64,000 nucleotides of DNA from Gnetum montanum (GCA_015680685.1 MNCI01027470.1:390900-454899); one strand, 5' to 3'. Counted from the first letter of the stretch, positions 21,763 to 33,330 are shown. Notes: generated by a model from the sequence alone, not told the origin. Numbers and translations: made by a program.

Positions 21763-23060
21763 GCATGAGCTCAGGTACGCATACGTCCTAGAATCATGAT
21801 GGTAAACTGATACCACAACTCATCCTGGCATTACGATGATAAACTGGCACCACAGTTCATCCGTAATGACAATAAACTAGCGTCCATCCGGTATGACTTT
21901 AAACTGCCACAGTTTTGTTTGCCAGAGTCTGCTAAGACTATAAACTGGTTTGCCTCTTCACAATCTACCAAGACTATAAACTAGTAGTGTATCATCCGCT
22001 ACGACGATAAACTGGCATCATCCAACGGGTTATGATGTAAAACTAACCCACAATAGTCCGCTCTGACTATAAACTGGCAACATCGTCTCTAGTCTCCCGA
22101 TCTGTAGCTGCATTCAAATTTCATCAAAGTCACTACCTCACTCATCACCAGTTGATCTTAACAACATTTCCGCCATTCACATTTAGTGCCTAAAATCTCA
22201 TCTGGTGCCTTTGCTTCATCAGTTGCTATTCAAGTCTAATCTTACTCACTCACTCATGGTTTTCTTGTCTTCTTGGAGTTGTGTTTGCAAGATGATACTC
22301 AGAGGTGTCCGTACGAGAATGCACTTCGTCATAGCAGCAAGGTATCACATCATTCCTAACACACGTAACCAGGATAATCAAGCCATTCGCTAGTACATTT
22401 CCCATTACAGCTCCTATCTATTCCTCAACATACTCTACTTAGTCATACCCCAGACACACCCAGTGCATTCTAAAACATTGAGCACATCATTGCACACTAC
22501 AACACTTTTAAGCAGTTGTAACACACAACATTGCACTTGAGCAACAGGAGACAAAAAAAACCCTTGGCACTTCCCATACAAATCCTAGGTAGGAAGGCAA
22601 TTGTCTTGGGAGCAAGTACTCAAGGCTCAAATGCTCAAGTAACATCTCATTGCGTGGCTGTGGCTATCTGACAACAGGTTCCCTTTAAAACCAAATAGAG
22701 GCCTTGTTCCTCCAAAGAACGTAACACATCATCATCATGGCTTTGGTTATGCCAACAAGTCCTCGTAAGCCTTAAATAAGAGTCTTGTTCCACCAAAGGA
22801 CGTACACCCCATGTCTTGGTCCCAAGTCTGCTAGACAATGGCTATTGACAAGGATCAACATGACCCGTATACACATCAGAGCATCCCCTTCACCATGCAC
22901 AATCCCTTGATCAATTCCCAATCTTCACAATTTCCATTTCCCCTATCCAGCTACAAACTCCATCTCCCCAATCGCATGTACTACTGGACACAGTGCGATG
23001 ACACCTGGCCAAGTGTCAAAGAACAATGTTTCTACTAGGTCGCTTATGGTGTTTTGTACT
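21763..23060 (+). other. 3' untranslated region of the plus-strand element
   Basis: No gene is supported. It holds the TATAAACTGG array (21790-22085), a block at 22240-22440 conserved with 700-890 of the outer copy and with about 33525-33620 of the decayed third copy, and a unique stretch with an A8 run at 22553. The hairpin and polypurine tract follow. Confidence 0.65.
21790..22085 (+). repeat. TATAAACTGG-core tandem array, 3' UTR
   Basis: About nine units of 28-41 bp contain (GAC)TATAAACTRG with a following CATCC or CACAA segment. The array matches the outer copy at 1085-1335 in position, orientation and core. Confidence 0.75.
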
Positions 23061-23111
23061 TCTTTGTTGACGCTTCTCGGGTTGATTCCTCCAAGCATCA
23101 ACAAAGAGGGG
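23061..23111 (+). repeat. Stem-loop ending in the polypurine tract, plus-strand element
   Basis: 23061-23075 pairs with 23093-23107 (15 bp, one C-A mismatch) around a 17 nt loop, and the 3' arm runs into GAGGGG (AACAAAGAGGGG, 23100-23111). Stem length and loop length are the same as in the outer element at 3-49. The 3' LTR probably begins just downstream. Confidence 0.65.
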
Positions 23112-24567
23112 CCAATGAAACACCACAAAATTCTGAGCTTATTACTTCTCTGACAAGGATCAAGCTAAGTCATGATGCTCCCCAACATGACTGAAGCTTG
23201 AGGACCTCACAGACAGCTTCAAACGGAGTCAAATCGAGTAAGAAATGGTTCCCCGAGAACCACAGCAGACTACGGCAACATTTGACGTCGAACCCTGCCA
23301 AAATTTTGAGCCTGAAATATTTGGTTTTTGCTAGGCATGCATCCTGCACGCCCAGCATGTACGCCCAGCATGCACACCCAGCATGTATGCCCAGCGTGCA
23401 CGCTCAGCATGTACGCCCAGCGTGCACGCCCAACGTGTGACTTCAAAGACTACCCGAAACAAGCGCTCCAAAGTAAGATTTTCACAAGGCATCAACTCTT
23501 AGAGATAGGGCAATTGTTAGGCATCATCATGGGCTCAAGAAAATTGGGTTTTGACCTCAAAATTATGCACTTTGGGGTTCACACGCTGAGCCTGTATAGC
23601 GTGTATGCCCAATCTATACGCCCAACGTGCACCATCTAGCATGCAGCACAGCGTACATCAGTGAAGGTCATCCCGAACCATGTCAGATCTAGTCCAAATG
23701 AGCCTAAATTCGACAAGTAGCATCCTCAAGACATCAGACATCTAGACCCAGGTGCAAAATAGCTCCACGGTTCAACATTTGGTCAAGAATTCTTCATGAT
23801 TGTCCACACGCTATCCAATGTGTGGAGCGTGTACGCCCAGCGTGTACACGCTAGCATGGTTCATGTTGTACACTTGTAAAGTGTTATTCTTTCACACTTG
23901 GTCAATGCTCCACATGTCACCTGATCTGAAATTCCAGCATCCCACAGCCACTCATGCCTTTCCAAATCCAAATCCAACACCCAAAAACCTCATAGAAACC
24001 CCAAATTTTCACTAGACCAGGGGGGGCAATTGAGAAAAACTGAAAACAAAAAATATTGAAGAACACTTAGCAAATTTGAACACCAATTCTGCACGCTAGA
24101 CTTCAATCCTACACGCTGAGCATATAGCCTTCCCGCTGTGCTTGTAGCTGAGACCAGCATTCCATCATTCCTCCATGTCTGCCAAGGCTTTTCATCCACC
24201 TTGTGTCAGACCCACAACTGGGTTTAGACCAGTGCATTGTAATTTTAATCATGCAATAATATTGCTACATTTTTTTTGCTAAGGTTTGCTACAGTTTTCG
24301 TTCATTTTTTTCTATCTCTCATTTACATCTCTGCACGTTTTACGTTCTGGTTTACATCTACCACGCTTTTTAAACATAACCCAATGTATCACGCATTGGT
24401 ATATGTTGGGGAAATCCTTGTCTGATCCGCGTGCAGACCACCCAAGGTACCCTGCCTTCGTCAATTCTAGCTTGCCCTCAAGCAAAGGTAGGGTCTTCTG
24501 TGCTTGTCTGTGGATCTCTCGGTGCCCGTTTCATTTCAGCCATACACTGACGATTTCAGACAGTACA
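23112..24567 (+). repeat. 3' LTR of the plus-strand element
   Basis: The segment 23675-24567 is the direct repeat of 4941-5837. The extra 23112-23674 is probably the upstream part of U3, lost from the left LTR, because it starts right after the polypurine tract. It contains a CAGCATGTACGCCCAGCGTG-type repeat at 23335-23440. The end at 24567 (CAGTACA) is set by alignment with the 5' LTR. An exact left boundary with TG is not visible; TGTCAGATC at 23681 is an alternative start. Confidence 0.65.
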
Positions 24568-25144
24568 ATCTTCATGTTTCATGTAAATATTTTTGTCATT
24601 TTTCATGTTTTTCTATTGTTTTTCTCTGTTTTCTAGAGTATATGTGTGCAACTAAACATAAATTTCTAAAGTGTAGAGCAATATGTAAGGTAAATACTTG
24701 GAAAAGAAAGCAACAACTGTGTAAGAATCTAAATCGTAACTTGTAACCTGTAAGCAAAAATTCAATGTAAAATGACGAGAGTTCGTAAATTTGTAACTTG
24801 TTGGCTCTAGTTTAAAGCCATTTTGGGCTTGGTACATCAGTTTAAAGTCTTGATAGACTATTTCATCTGTTGTTAAAGAAAGGATTACCAGTTTTATGCC
24901 ATGGTGGGCCAAAGTTAATAACGTTTTCAAGAAGTTTTAAATGGATCCGACCATTTCTGACCGTGGCTAGTTTAATGTCATTGTGGACGTTTGTTGGAAG
25001 TTTTAACGTCATACTGGACATGTTGTAGTTTAATGTCATTTCAGACAGTTCGTAGTTTAACATCATTTTAGACAGTTCGTAGTTTAACGTCATTTCGGAC
25101 AATTCGTAGTTTAACGTGATTTCGAATAGTTCATATCATTCATT
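24568..25144 (-). other. Protease-RT spacer of the outer element with TTAAACTAC array
   Basis: In element sense this follows the protease frame directly with units such as GAAATGACGTTAAACTACG (25135-24800), then AT-rich sequence up to the plus-strand LTR. Together with 4813-4940 it leaves only about 700 bp of spacer, against 8 kb in the inserted element. Loss during the insertion cannot be excluded. Confidence 0.65.
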
Positions 25145-25759
25145 CTAGTTGTTGAGTTTCCTCTTGATCTTTTGTAGCTTAACATGTGGGGCTAGGCGTA
25201 TGGGTATGATTTTATATTCACCTTCTCCTTCATCGGTGATGTCAAAGGGTAGTTCTGACCAAGAGACATCAGTAGGAATGGCTCCTATGTCTGCGTCTTC
25301 TTGTATTTCTTCAGTGCTAGTTGGATTGTGAGTCAACGTTGGGTTCACGTTCTGATGTATGTTCATGGTTTCTTGTTTAGGCTTAATGAACNATGCTATG
25401 AAATCTAAGGTAACCATGCCTTTCACTCCCACATGGGAACCACTGAAAGATCTCAAGAAAGAGGTTGTTGTGGGCTGTACTTGTTTAGTGAGTCCCAATT
25501 TTTCAATGACAGAAAAAGGTATTACATTTTTTTCCGCGCCATCATCGACATGCACCCTACGTATTTTGAAATGATCAACCTGTATTGTTATGAACATAGG
25601 GGCCGTGGTGATTTCCCTTGTTTTCTCATCTAGCTTAATGTCCTTAACGCGCAACTCTAAGGATGTGGTCTTCGATTCCTGAAGTTGTGGGGATAATACT
25701 GCATAAATGCATGGTTTTTCTGCAGGAAGATCCTCACTAATAGGAATTAAAGTTCGCAT
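25145..25759 (-). pseudogene. Protease domain of the outer element with internal deletion
   Basis: The aspartic protease has the loop VHVDDGAEKNVIPF and flap region FSGSHVGVKGMVTLDF. It then jumps, at a single N (25392), from TLDFIA straight to FIKPKQE, so about 60-80 residues including the LILGRPW motif of the other copies are absent. The linker after that is open and ends with KIKRKLNN. The lone N suggests a sequence join, so the deletion could be an assembly artefact. Confidence 0.8.
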
Positions 25760-25812
25760 CCATACGAGAGCCTCTCAATGTACTGGTGAAGTCATTACTA
25801 GGTCATACAGAC

Positions 25813-28563
25813 TTAAATAAGTATTATTTTTTTTAAGGCTTGTGTGACCTGGGTCAACGCACTTGCTAGGTCTTTACCATTTGGGACATTCTTATCCGTA
25901 GATATTTGGTCCATTTGACCTAGCATTCGTATTTCTCGTGGAGGGGTTTTTACGTTAGTAGCTGAGAATGTTGGGTTTGGGATATGACTCGCGACTTCTT
26001 CTTTGTTTTGGTGGCTTGTACTAGTCTCATTAATGGATGGACTCATGGGAACGGTGCTTAGCGGTGTAGGCTTTGGTAGTCCTAATTTGTGTCCATTATT
26101 TTCTCTCTCCATGCGCTCTTTTTTTTCTCTTTCTAAGTACTCTCTTACTAGCCTATTGACAAGACGTTCTCGCAAAGGTCGTCGAGAAGTGGAGGTGGGT
26201 TGTGTGCCAGGGTGTTTTGGCACCCAGACCACAAAGGGAATGGGTTGGTTTTCAGATGGTATGTTTGTTGTGGTGGCAACCGAAGGAGGTATGCAGATGA
26301 TGAATGGTTTTGATGGTGTGGGGGACATGCATATGGTAAAAGGGGTTTGAGGATATATTGGGGCAAGTGTGTTTTCTGAATGCCCGTGAATCACAAAAGG
26401 CTTTCGAGGAACATCTTGTCTATCTTCCACATGGATAGTATTAATCACATATGGGGCATCGTTGGTTTTGGTATTGAGAGGATCCTTGTAGACCCCCATG
26501 GATTAGTTTTGAGGCCTTACCGGGTTTGTCTCATCGAANNNNNNNNNNNNNNNNNNNNNNNNNNNNNNNNNNNNNNNNNNNNNNNNNNNNNNNNNNNNNN
26601 NNNNNNNNNNNNNNNNNNNNNNNNNNNNNNNNNNNNNNNNNNNNNNNNNNNNNNNNNNNNNNNNNNNNNNNNNNNNNNNNNNNNNNNNNNNNNNNNNNNN
26701 NNNNNNNNNNNNNNNNNNNNNNNNNNNNNNNNNNNNNNNNNNNNNNNNNNNNNNNNNNNNNNNNNNNNNNNNNNNNNNNNNNNNNNNNNNNNNNNNNNNN
26801 NNNNNNNNNNNNNNNNNNNNNNNNNNNNNNNNNNNNNNNNNNNNNNNNNNNNNNNNNNNNNNNNNNNNNNNNNNNNNNNNNNNNNNNNNNNNNNNNNNNN
26901 NNNNNNNNNNNNNNNNNNNNNNNNNNNNNNNNNNNNNNNNNNNNNNNNNNNNNNNNNNNNNNNNNNNNNNNNNNNNNNNNNNNNNNNNNNNNNNNNNNNN
27001 NNNNNNNNNNNNNNNNNNNNNNNNNNNNNNNNNNNNNATAGGTTCATGAAGTTCGTTTAAGGCTGCACTCCACCTTTGGATAAATTTCTACACTGGCTCT
27101 AATGGCGCTTGTTTAACTTGAATCAAGCTATCTAACGTGGCTTCAAGTTTCAAATTGTACTTGAAACGGGTGACAAACTGAAGCAACAAATTCTCTAAAG
27201 AAGATATGAAGATACGGGGTAAATATTGGTACCAATCTAAGGATTTTTCGATTAAGGACATTGCAAACACTCGCAAAATTACATGGGGTCATGCTTGAAG
27301 TAAAAGGCTTTTGGTTCTAAATGTCACTAGGTAGGCATTTGGGTCCCCTTCTCCATTGTACTTGGTCAGTTGAGGTAATGAGACTCCTTTTGGCAAGGTC
27401 AAGGGTGGAACTAAGGGGTCAATTAGGTCATCTTGATAGAAATATAGTACCTTGACTTCCTCATTGTTGAAATTTTTAAGGCATTTTAATTCTTCTACCA
27501 ACGAGTGCATCATTTTTTGTGTGTTTTCCCATTCTTGGGTGGTAGGAAAACTGGTGCATTGAATGGATTGTGAATGATAATGGTTTAATTGTTGCATTGT
27601 TTGTGGAAAGGCAGGTTGTTGGGCTAACATTTGTTGTGGTGGGATGGTATTCGGGACTGAGATTATCAGTGGAGCCCACTACCCAGCTACAAGTTATGAG
27701 GTAATACCTCGAACATGTTGGGTTGGAGTAATCAATGATACCCCATGAATCTACATCTGGGGTATGTAATGGATGGATGTGGAAGCTGGTATGACTGATA
27801 GTATTCCATTTACTTGAGGTTGGAAAATTGAACCTGCGTTGGTTTGAGGGAGTTGTTGGGACTACACTAGTGGAGGAATGATGGAAGTGGACGCATCAGA
27901 GTGAATGTTATTGAGCATGGAGAAGATAGGAATGGAATGGGGAACAGGTCCTCGAGTGTTTGTGGATGAAGAAGGAAACACATTTTCTTCCAGGAAAGGA
28001 TGGAATAATGGGTTTGTGTGGGCATGGGGGCTAACGATATGGTATGATTCTCCATGTTCAGATTGGGCTACAAAGTCATCTTCTTCATCTTGAGGCTCTA
28101 TGGGAGGTAGTTGTAAGGCTTGACTTCTAGCCATAAGAAGCTAGGATATGAGTTTATGATGGTTTTCAGATAGTGGGATTATGTCAAATGCAGAAGGAAT
28201 GAACTCACGTCCTCCTTTGTGGATAAGTTCATATTCTCGCTTAGCTTCCCTCTCTACACGATCAATGGGTAGGTTGGCTTGGATTTCGACACAGATAAAA
28301 TTATACTGTTCAGGTGTAAGAGTTGCGTGAATGGGGCCTTTGCCCTGTAGCCTAAGGGATTGGCGTGTGGGACCTTGAGGATTTATGTGTTCAATACCGG
28401 TTATGGATTCCATAGCAATCACAGGGTTTGAAGCTTCGGCCCCAAATTTAGCAATCAGTAGTGTTACTGGGTTGATTTGGGAAGATTCCATAATAAATGT
28501 GAATGGACTGGGGTAGACGAATGGAGTTGGATCACAAGAAATTACAGTGTCACCATGACACAA
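25813..28563 (-). pseudogene. gag of the outer minus-strand element
   Basis: The start is the ATG at 28563 or the internal MESSQINP near 28489. Blocks matching the other copy are RQSLRLQGKG and GGREFIPSAFDIIPLSE (28563-28141), a Pro-rich middle, LPPLTLPKGVSLPQLTKYNGE-like residues (27630-27289) and FVTRFKYNLKLEATL (27276-27088). After a 499 N gap comes the C-terminal part (26499-25813) with RERLVNRLVREYLEREKKE. Stops and the gap break the frame. No CCHC knuckle is seen. Confidence 0.82.
26539..27037. other. Assembly gap (499 N)
   Basis: Unknown bases inside the gag of the outer element, between the gag domain and its C-terminal piece. By comparison with 8280-8640 of the other copy a few hundred bases of gag are missing here. 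Confidence 0.95.
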
Positions 28564-28898
28564 ACACTACGTGACCAAACTAATCAAATTAGACCAACAG
28601 GCAGCGCATGAATACTGAAAATTTGTCTAAGTGTCCAGTGTGTGAACATTGAAAATTTATCTAGGTGCGAATTACAATGAATTTGGCTTTGAAACGGATG
28701 TGTTTTGAGTGTTTTTGTTAAAAAAAACACTGTAGTGGCACTGTAGTAGCGTGACCACTATAGCAGCATGACTACTATAGTAGCCACAAAACACTGTAGC
28801 AGTGTGAACACTGTAGCAGCGATTCGTTTTAGCACTTGGTTTGGGCAACGTTTGAATAGGTAACATGATCAATGTTTCGATTAAACAAAAAACAAGTT
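28564..28898 (-). other. 5' leader of the outer element with short TAGCAG repeats
   Basis: Noncoding leader between PBS and gag. At 28735-28830 words such as CACTGTAGCAGCGTGACCACT recur four to five times, an array in the same place as the CACGCTG array of the inserted element but of different sequence. Confidence 0.55.
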
Positions 28899-28918
28899 CA
28901 ACCCTCCTTCTAGTGCCA
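28899..28918 (-). other. Primer binding site candidate, outer element
   Basis: In element sense TGGCACTAGAAGGAGGGTTG starts about six bases after the LTR end (…GGTCAGCACA). The initial TGG fits a tRNA 3' CCA end. The tRNA was not identified. Confidence 0.65.
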
Positions 28919-28924
28919 AAAACT

Positions 28925-30050
28925 GTGCTGACCTAAATTGTCGATGTAAGGCTGGAAGGGAAATGGACACCGAGAGATCGTCGAGCAGCCACAACTGACC
29001 CTGCCTTCACTTGAGGGCAAGCTAGAAAAGGGAACAAAGGTAGAGTGCCTTGGATGGTTTGCATGCAAATCAACCAAGGACTTCCCTGAGCGTAAGCTAC
29101 GGCTAGCGTTGGGGTTATCGTAAACGATGTAAACAGCAACACAAAATGTAAATAGAGCGTACTGAATTATAAATAAAGCGTAAACAAAGCTATATTGTAA
29201 ACAAAGTGTAAATAGAACTAAACAATGTAAATGGGAGGCAATGAACTATATTGTATTGTTTAACAAAAAAAAGGTATGCATCGGTCAAAGTGTAGCTGCA
29301 TGTGTGGATGGCAGGTCAAGCACTAAGCCCCGGGATGATTTCTGAAGTGATGATGTGATGATGTGATGTGATGAACGTGAGAAATTCTTGGATGCCAACA
29401 GTCAAGTGTGCCAAGTGCCCAAGGATTGCAAGTTCTGTACTTTCTCAGAATTGTTAATCTCTCCAATTTTTACCTCCCCGATTCATGTGAATTGACAGGG
29501 TATTTATAAGGTTGGGCGGGGCTCCGACACAGAATTTCCAGAATGGAATCAACGGCTGGGAGATGAAAGGAAAGCGGATCTAGTAACATGTATTCAATGG
29601 ACAGTTGTGTTCGGGTTGGATGCATGCTGGCGAGAGTTGGATGTGTGTCGGCAAGCTATGTTCTTGACCAGGTGCATGGCATTTTACAATTTATGGGTTA
29701 TTCAAGCCCATGAAAGTACATTTAATTTACACCGTGAGGGCCTAACTATCCCACAAATAAAAATTTACAATGAAATGTACAAGGGAAATTTGATCTGTCC
29801 TACTTGAAACTTCTTTATCCCTGAGTTTTTTTGAAATTTTCTGGAATTTTCTAGAAGTTGCTGACGCTGAGAATTTTCTGCCATTTTCTGAAATTTTTTT
29901 CTAGAATTTTCTGGAAGTCGATGAATAGTATTCACGTGATAAATAGTGTTTACGCTGTGAATAGTACAATTGTTGTGGTGTTTTAGTGATGGGTTTGTAC
30001 AATTTTTAATATTAAAATCCATTAAACCTAGTGTTTACACTCCCAACCCC
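28925..30050 (-). repeat. 5' LTR of the outer minus-strand element (upper limit uncertain)
   Basis: The LTR end is placed by the PBS and by alignment of AGCTTGCCCTCAAG, GATCTCTCGGTG and the terminal CA with the inner element's LTR. A good TATA box is present 580 bp from the end. The U3 limit is not visible; similarity to the other LTR fades above 29600, and 30050 is a guess. The equivalent 3' LTR lies outside the window. Confidence 0.55.
29501..29510 (-). promoter_or_regulatory. TATA box of the outer element LTR
   Basis: CTTATAAATA in element sense, in a GC-rich context (CCCGCCCAACC upstream), at the same distance from the LTR end as CTCATAAAAACC in the other LTR. Confidence 0.55.
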
Positions 30051-31527
30051 TACTTGCTAATTCTGTTTATGACAACTCCACATACACTGAAGTCCAAGGG
30101 GAGGGGGGGAAGTATCCTCCACACTAGGAGTGGGAAGGGGAAATAGCAATTTCCTTTGTTTTTTCTTAATTTTTTAATTTTTAAGTTTATAACCCATGGG
30201 TTCCATCCTGCACCCTCACACATGGTGTTTTTTGATTATAAACTACATCAGCATTAGGGTTTTAACCCCTTTAACACATAGAACCATACCCAATCCTTAA
30301 CCCCCATGCATTCATACTAGGGGTACCATACTCAACATGGATGCATATCTTTCACCCCTCAAAGCCATAAAAAAATTAACTTTCTTACCATTTTTGGTAG
30401 TTGCAACTTGCATCATCCAACCCTAGGCTCTAAAAAGGAGTCAAACTTTTCTAAAAATATTCACCCTAGGTGTCCACACTGGCTTATGCCCTAAAGGGGG
30501 AGCTTAGCATGGAACAAAAAGGGTTAACCCTCAATCATATCCCCCACTTCCCATCACACCTAGATTTGAGCCCTCAAAAAGGACTCACATGACCAAGAAT
30601 CTATCCCATATCCTGACAATCCCTAAACCTTGAAAAACCTAGTTAAAAGTGGTCAAAACCTTTCAATTTGATGGCTTGACACTGGGCAAGGCCTCATCCA
30701 TGCTGACCACCTTGGTTTTAGCATGGATGGATGGGAGGTAATACAAAATTTCATAAATTGACCACCTAGTTACAATTTTTAACCTTTATACTTCTATCTA
30801 GCCTCCAATAGCCTATTTTTTACATTAGAGTAAGTTAATTTGCAACCTTGTATCATACCCCACATTGGTGAATCCTCCACCATGTTATCCGGTGTGGGGC
30901 CAACATGGGAGTTTAGTGGGTATAACATAAAAATCCTTTTCCAAACCTCTAATGACCATAGTTTTTTCATTAATAGTCATGATGCCCCCTCCATGACCTC
31001 TAGTGATTGAAAACATCCAAGGTCTTCCTAGTTGGCTTAGCCCCTGCCCTTGTGAAGTGGGGGCTCAGCATGAAAACAAGGGGGTAACCCTAAAAACCAA
31101 AACATAAACCTTGAAAATTGACAAGTTTCAATCTTAGGTAATGTCTAGCAGCACCAACAACCTTGGGATTGCACATGCCTACCAAAAATTGATCAAATTT
31201 GTCAATTTTCAATCCCTTGGGATCTTCCATGCTAGATTACCCACCTAGAAGGAGGGCTTAGTGTGGAAACAAAGAGATAACCTCAAAAACTATTTAAAAG
31301 CCTCAAAATTAACAATTTTTAACCTTGGGCAATGTCCAGTAGCACTGGCAACCCTGAGAATGCACATGCATGCCCAAAACTAATTAAAAATTGTGAATTT
31401 TTAACCCCTTGGGATCTTCCATGCTAACTTATGCCACTGGAAGGGGGCCTTAGCATGGAAACAAAGACCCCTTCCATAGGACCCTTAAAATTGACCTTTA
31501 AGATTTTAAGGGTCCTTTGTCAACAAG
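30051..31527. other. Noncoding region with diverged recurring blocks
   Basis: No reading frame is supported. A block containing GGCTTA, GGGGG and CTTAGCATGGAAACAAAG recurs at about 30465-30530, 31020-31090, 31208-31290 and 31418-31480, spaced about 200 bp in the last three. A G-rich run (AAGGGGAGGGGGG) sits at 30099-30111. It probably belongs to the decayed element that follows. Confidence 0.45.
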
Positions 31528-33330
31528 GCAACCATAGATCCTGAGTTTTCTAATGAGCATATTAGTATTGTTAGCCAAGTCCCTAAGGCTTATGAGGTAG
31601 TCATGCACTTTGACAAAGCTTCAACTACCCATGGGGCTAGTGCTACTACCATCACAATATTCCCATCTAGTCAAATCCAACCTTCACCTATTGTTTTGAG
31701 TTCCCATGTACCAACAACATAGTAGAGTATAAGGGTTTGATCAGGGAAATGATGATAGCTCATGACCTAAGAATTAGATGCTTAGTAACTAAAGGTGATT
31801 CCCAGCTTGTGGTTAACCAAATAATGGAATTCTATGCATGTAAAGCCAAACACTTATAACCATACTATGACCTAGGGAAACAATTGTTACAATAGTTTAC
31901 AAACATTGATATCAACATGTACCCCAAAATGAGAATGTCATACCTAATGCAATTGCAACATTAGCTCTCAATATGATGTCAAATGTGTTTAATAAGTTAC
32001 CCACCTTAATTGTGGATTGTGCTATTCCCATCACACAGAACACTGAAGATACCTTTCTAGCTATTGTCCATACTACTCCTTCCAAGGAGTGGTATGACAA
32101 TATCAAATTTTACCTTATGCATGATGAGTCTTCACAAGTCTTAACTACCACCCAAAATGATGTTGTACAAAAAAGATTGAAGCAGTATGTCATCATAGGC
32201 AATAACACATTATGTTAACAATCCTATGATGGTATGTTACTAAAGTTCTTAGGTAAAACTAAAGCTAGAATAGTCCTAAAGGAGGTTCATGAGGGTGTTT
32301 GTGGGGGACATATAGGACCAAGATCTATAGCTACTAAGATTAGGCAATTAGGTTATTACTAGTCCCATTGAAAAGAAACTGCATGCAAAAGATTAAGCGT
32401 TGTTACATGTGCCAATGACATAGTAAGCTTATGCACATATCACCAACGGATTTACATACCACTTAGATCACCTAGCCATTTCAATTATGGGGGTTGGATA
32501 TCATTGGACTTGTAAAAACCAAGTCTTCCACAGGTCATAGCTTCATCATCATTGCAACCAAATACTTTATGAAGTGGATTAAGGCTATTCCCTAAAGGAA
32601 GACTCCATTCAAAAAAGTTTGCAAATTTATCTTAGATAACATTATAGTCCATTTTGGCATACCCATGACCATAGTTACGGATAATGGACCATAATTTAGT
32701 AGCTATGAAATGAAATATTTTTGTCACAACATGGGCATTAAGCATGCTTTCTCGTCACCTTCTTATCCTTAGGCCAACAGATAATTAGAGGTAAGAAATA
32801 AGATCATTATCAACTTAATAAAGAAGATGCTCAATAATAATAGGTGTAATTGGCATGAGTGGCTTGTCCATGCACTATGGGCCTCCAGAACGACCTATCA
32901 CATAGCAACTAAGGTAACCCCTTATAGTCTAGTTTATGGTTCTAAAGCTATTTTACCTCTTGAATTGTAGGTTCCATCACTTCAAGTAGCCTTGACTAAC
33001 TTCATCAACAATGAGTAAAACAAGGAATTGTGGATAGTGGCCCTAGACTCACTAGAGGAGAAACATATGCAAGAACTTGATCACATCAAATGCTATCAAG
33101 AGAGGCAGAAGTGGTAGGATCACCATGACTTGACCAAGCAGAAGATCAAAGAAGGTGACCTAGTCCTTAGAGTTGTCTATGAGCATGTAGATAAATTCTC
33201 AACCAATCAGAAAGAATTCTTCCTAGTCACCAACCTATGGTAATAAAGCATTCAGGATAGCCAACATGGATGGGAGTGAGCTAGCTAATCCGATCAATCA
33301 TTTCTATCTAAATTCATATTACATGTAGCC
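31528..33330 (+). pseudogene. Third, decayed Tat-like copy: archaeal-type RNase H and integrase
   Basis: Recognisable in broken frames are QATIDPEF and HFDKAST (tether and aRNH start), NNIVEYKG-type and KGDSQLVVNQI, then integrase with YFMKWIKAIP, TIVTDNGP and a C-terminal SLVYGSKAILPLE-like stretch. The second catalytic Asp (TDNG) is present, unlike in the two younger copies, while the first reads Lys. RT is absent; similarity begins abruptly near 31520. Dozens of stops indicate an old copy. Confidence 0.78.

Larger units (their letters stand above)
4941..24567 (+). mobile_element. Plus-strand Tat/Ogre-like Ty3/gypsy retrotransposon (about 19.6 kb), nested in the minus-strand element
   Basis: A direct repeat (4941-5837 and 23675-24567, roughly 90% identical by eye) flanks leader, gag, protease, spacer, pol and 3' UTR in the same orientation. 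Outer-element protease/gag lies to the right and outer-element RT to the left, both on the minus strand, so this element sits in the protease-RT spacer of an inverted relative. The size, dual RNase H and long noncoding spacer resemble the very large Ogre/Tat elements. No clean 5 bp target duplication is visible: 4936-4940 is GTATA and 24568-24572 is ATCTT. With the probable 5' truncation of the left LTR this is expected. All coding parts contain stops. Confidence 0.85.

Noticed and set aside
4941-24572. A 5 bp target site duplication for the nested element
   Set aside because: Flanks GTATA and ATCTT do not match, and the 5' LTR looks truncated.
26380-27060. Long open frames on both strands across 26526-27047
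   Set aside because: They consist almost wholly of N and are artefacts of the gap.
29865-29925. TTTTCTGGAATTTTCT repeats as a possible CRISPR-like or heat-shock element array
   Set aside because: They are short imperfect GAATTTTC words in an LTR U3; there are no regular spacers, and a promoter role is untested.
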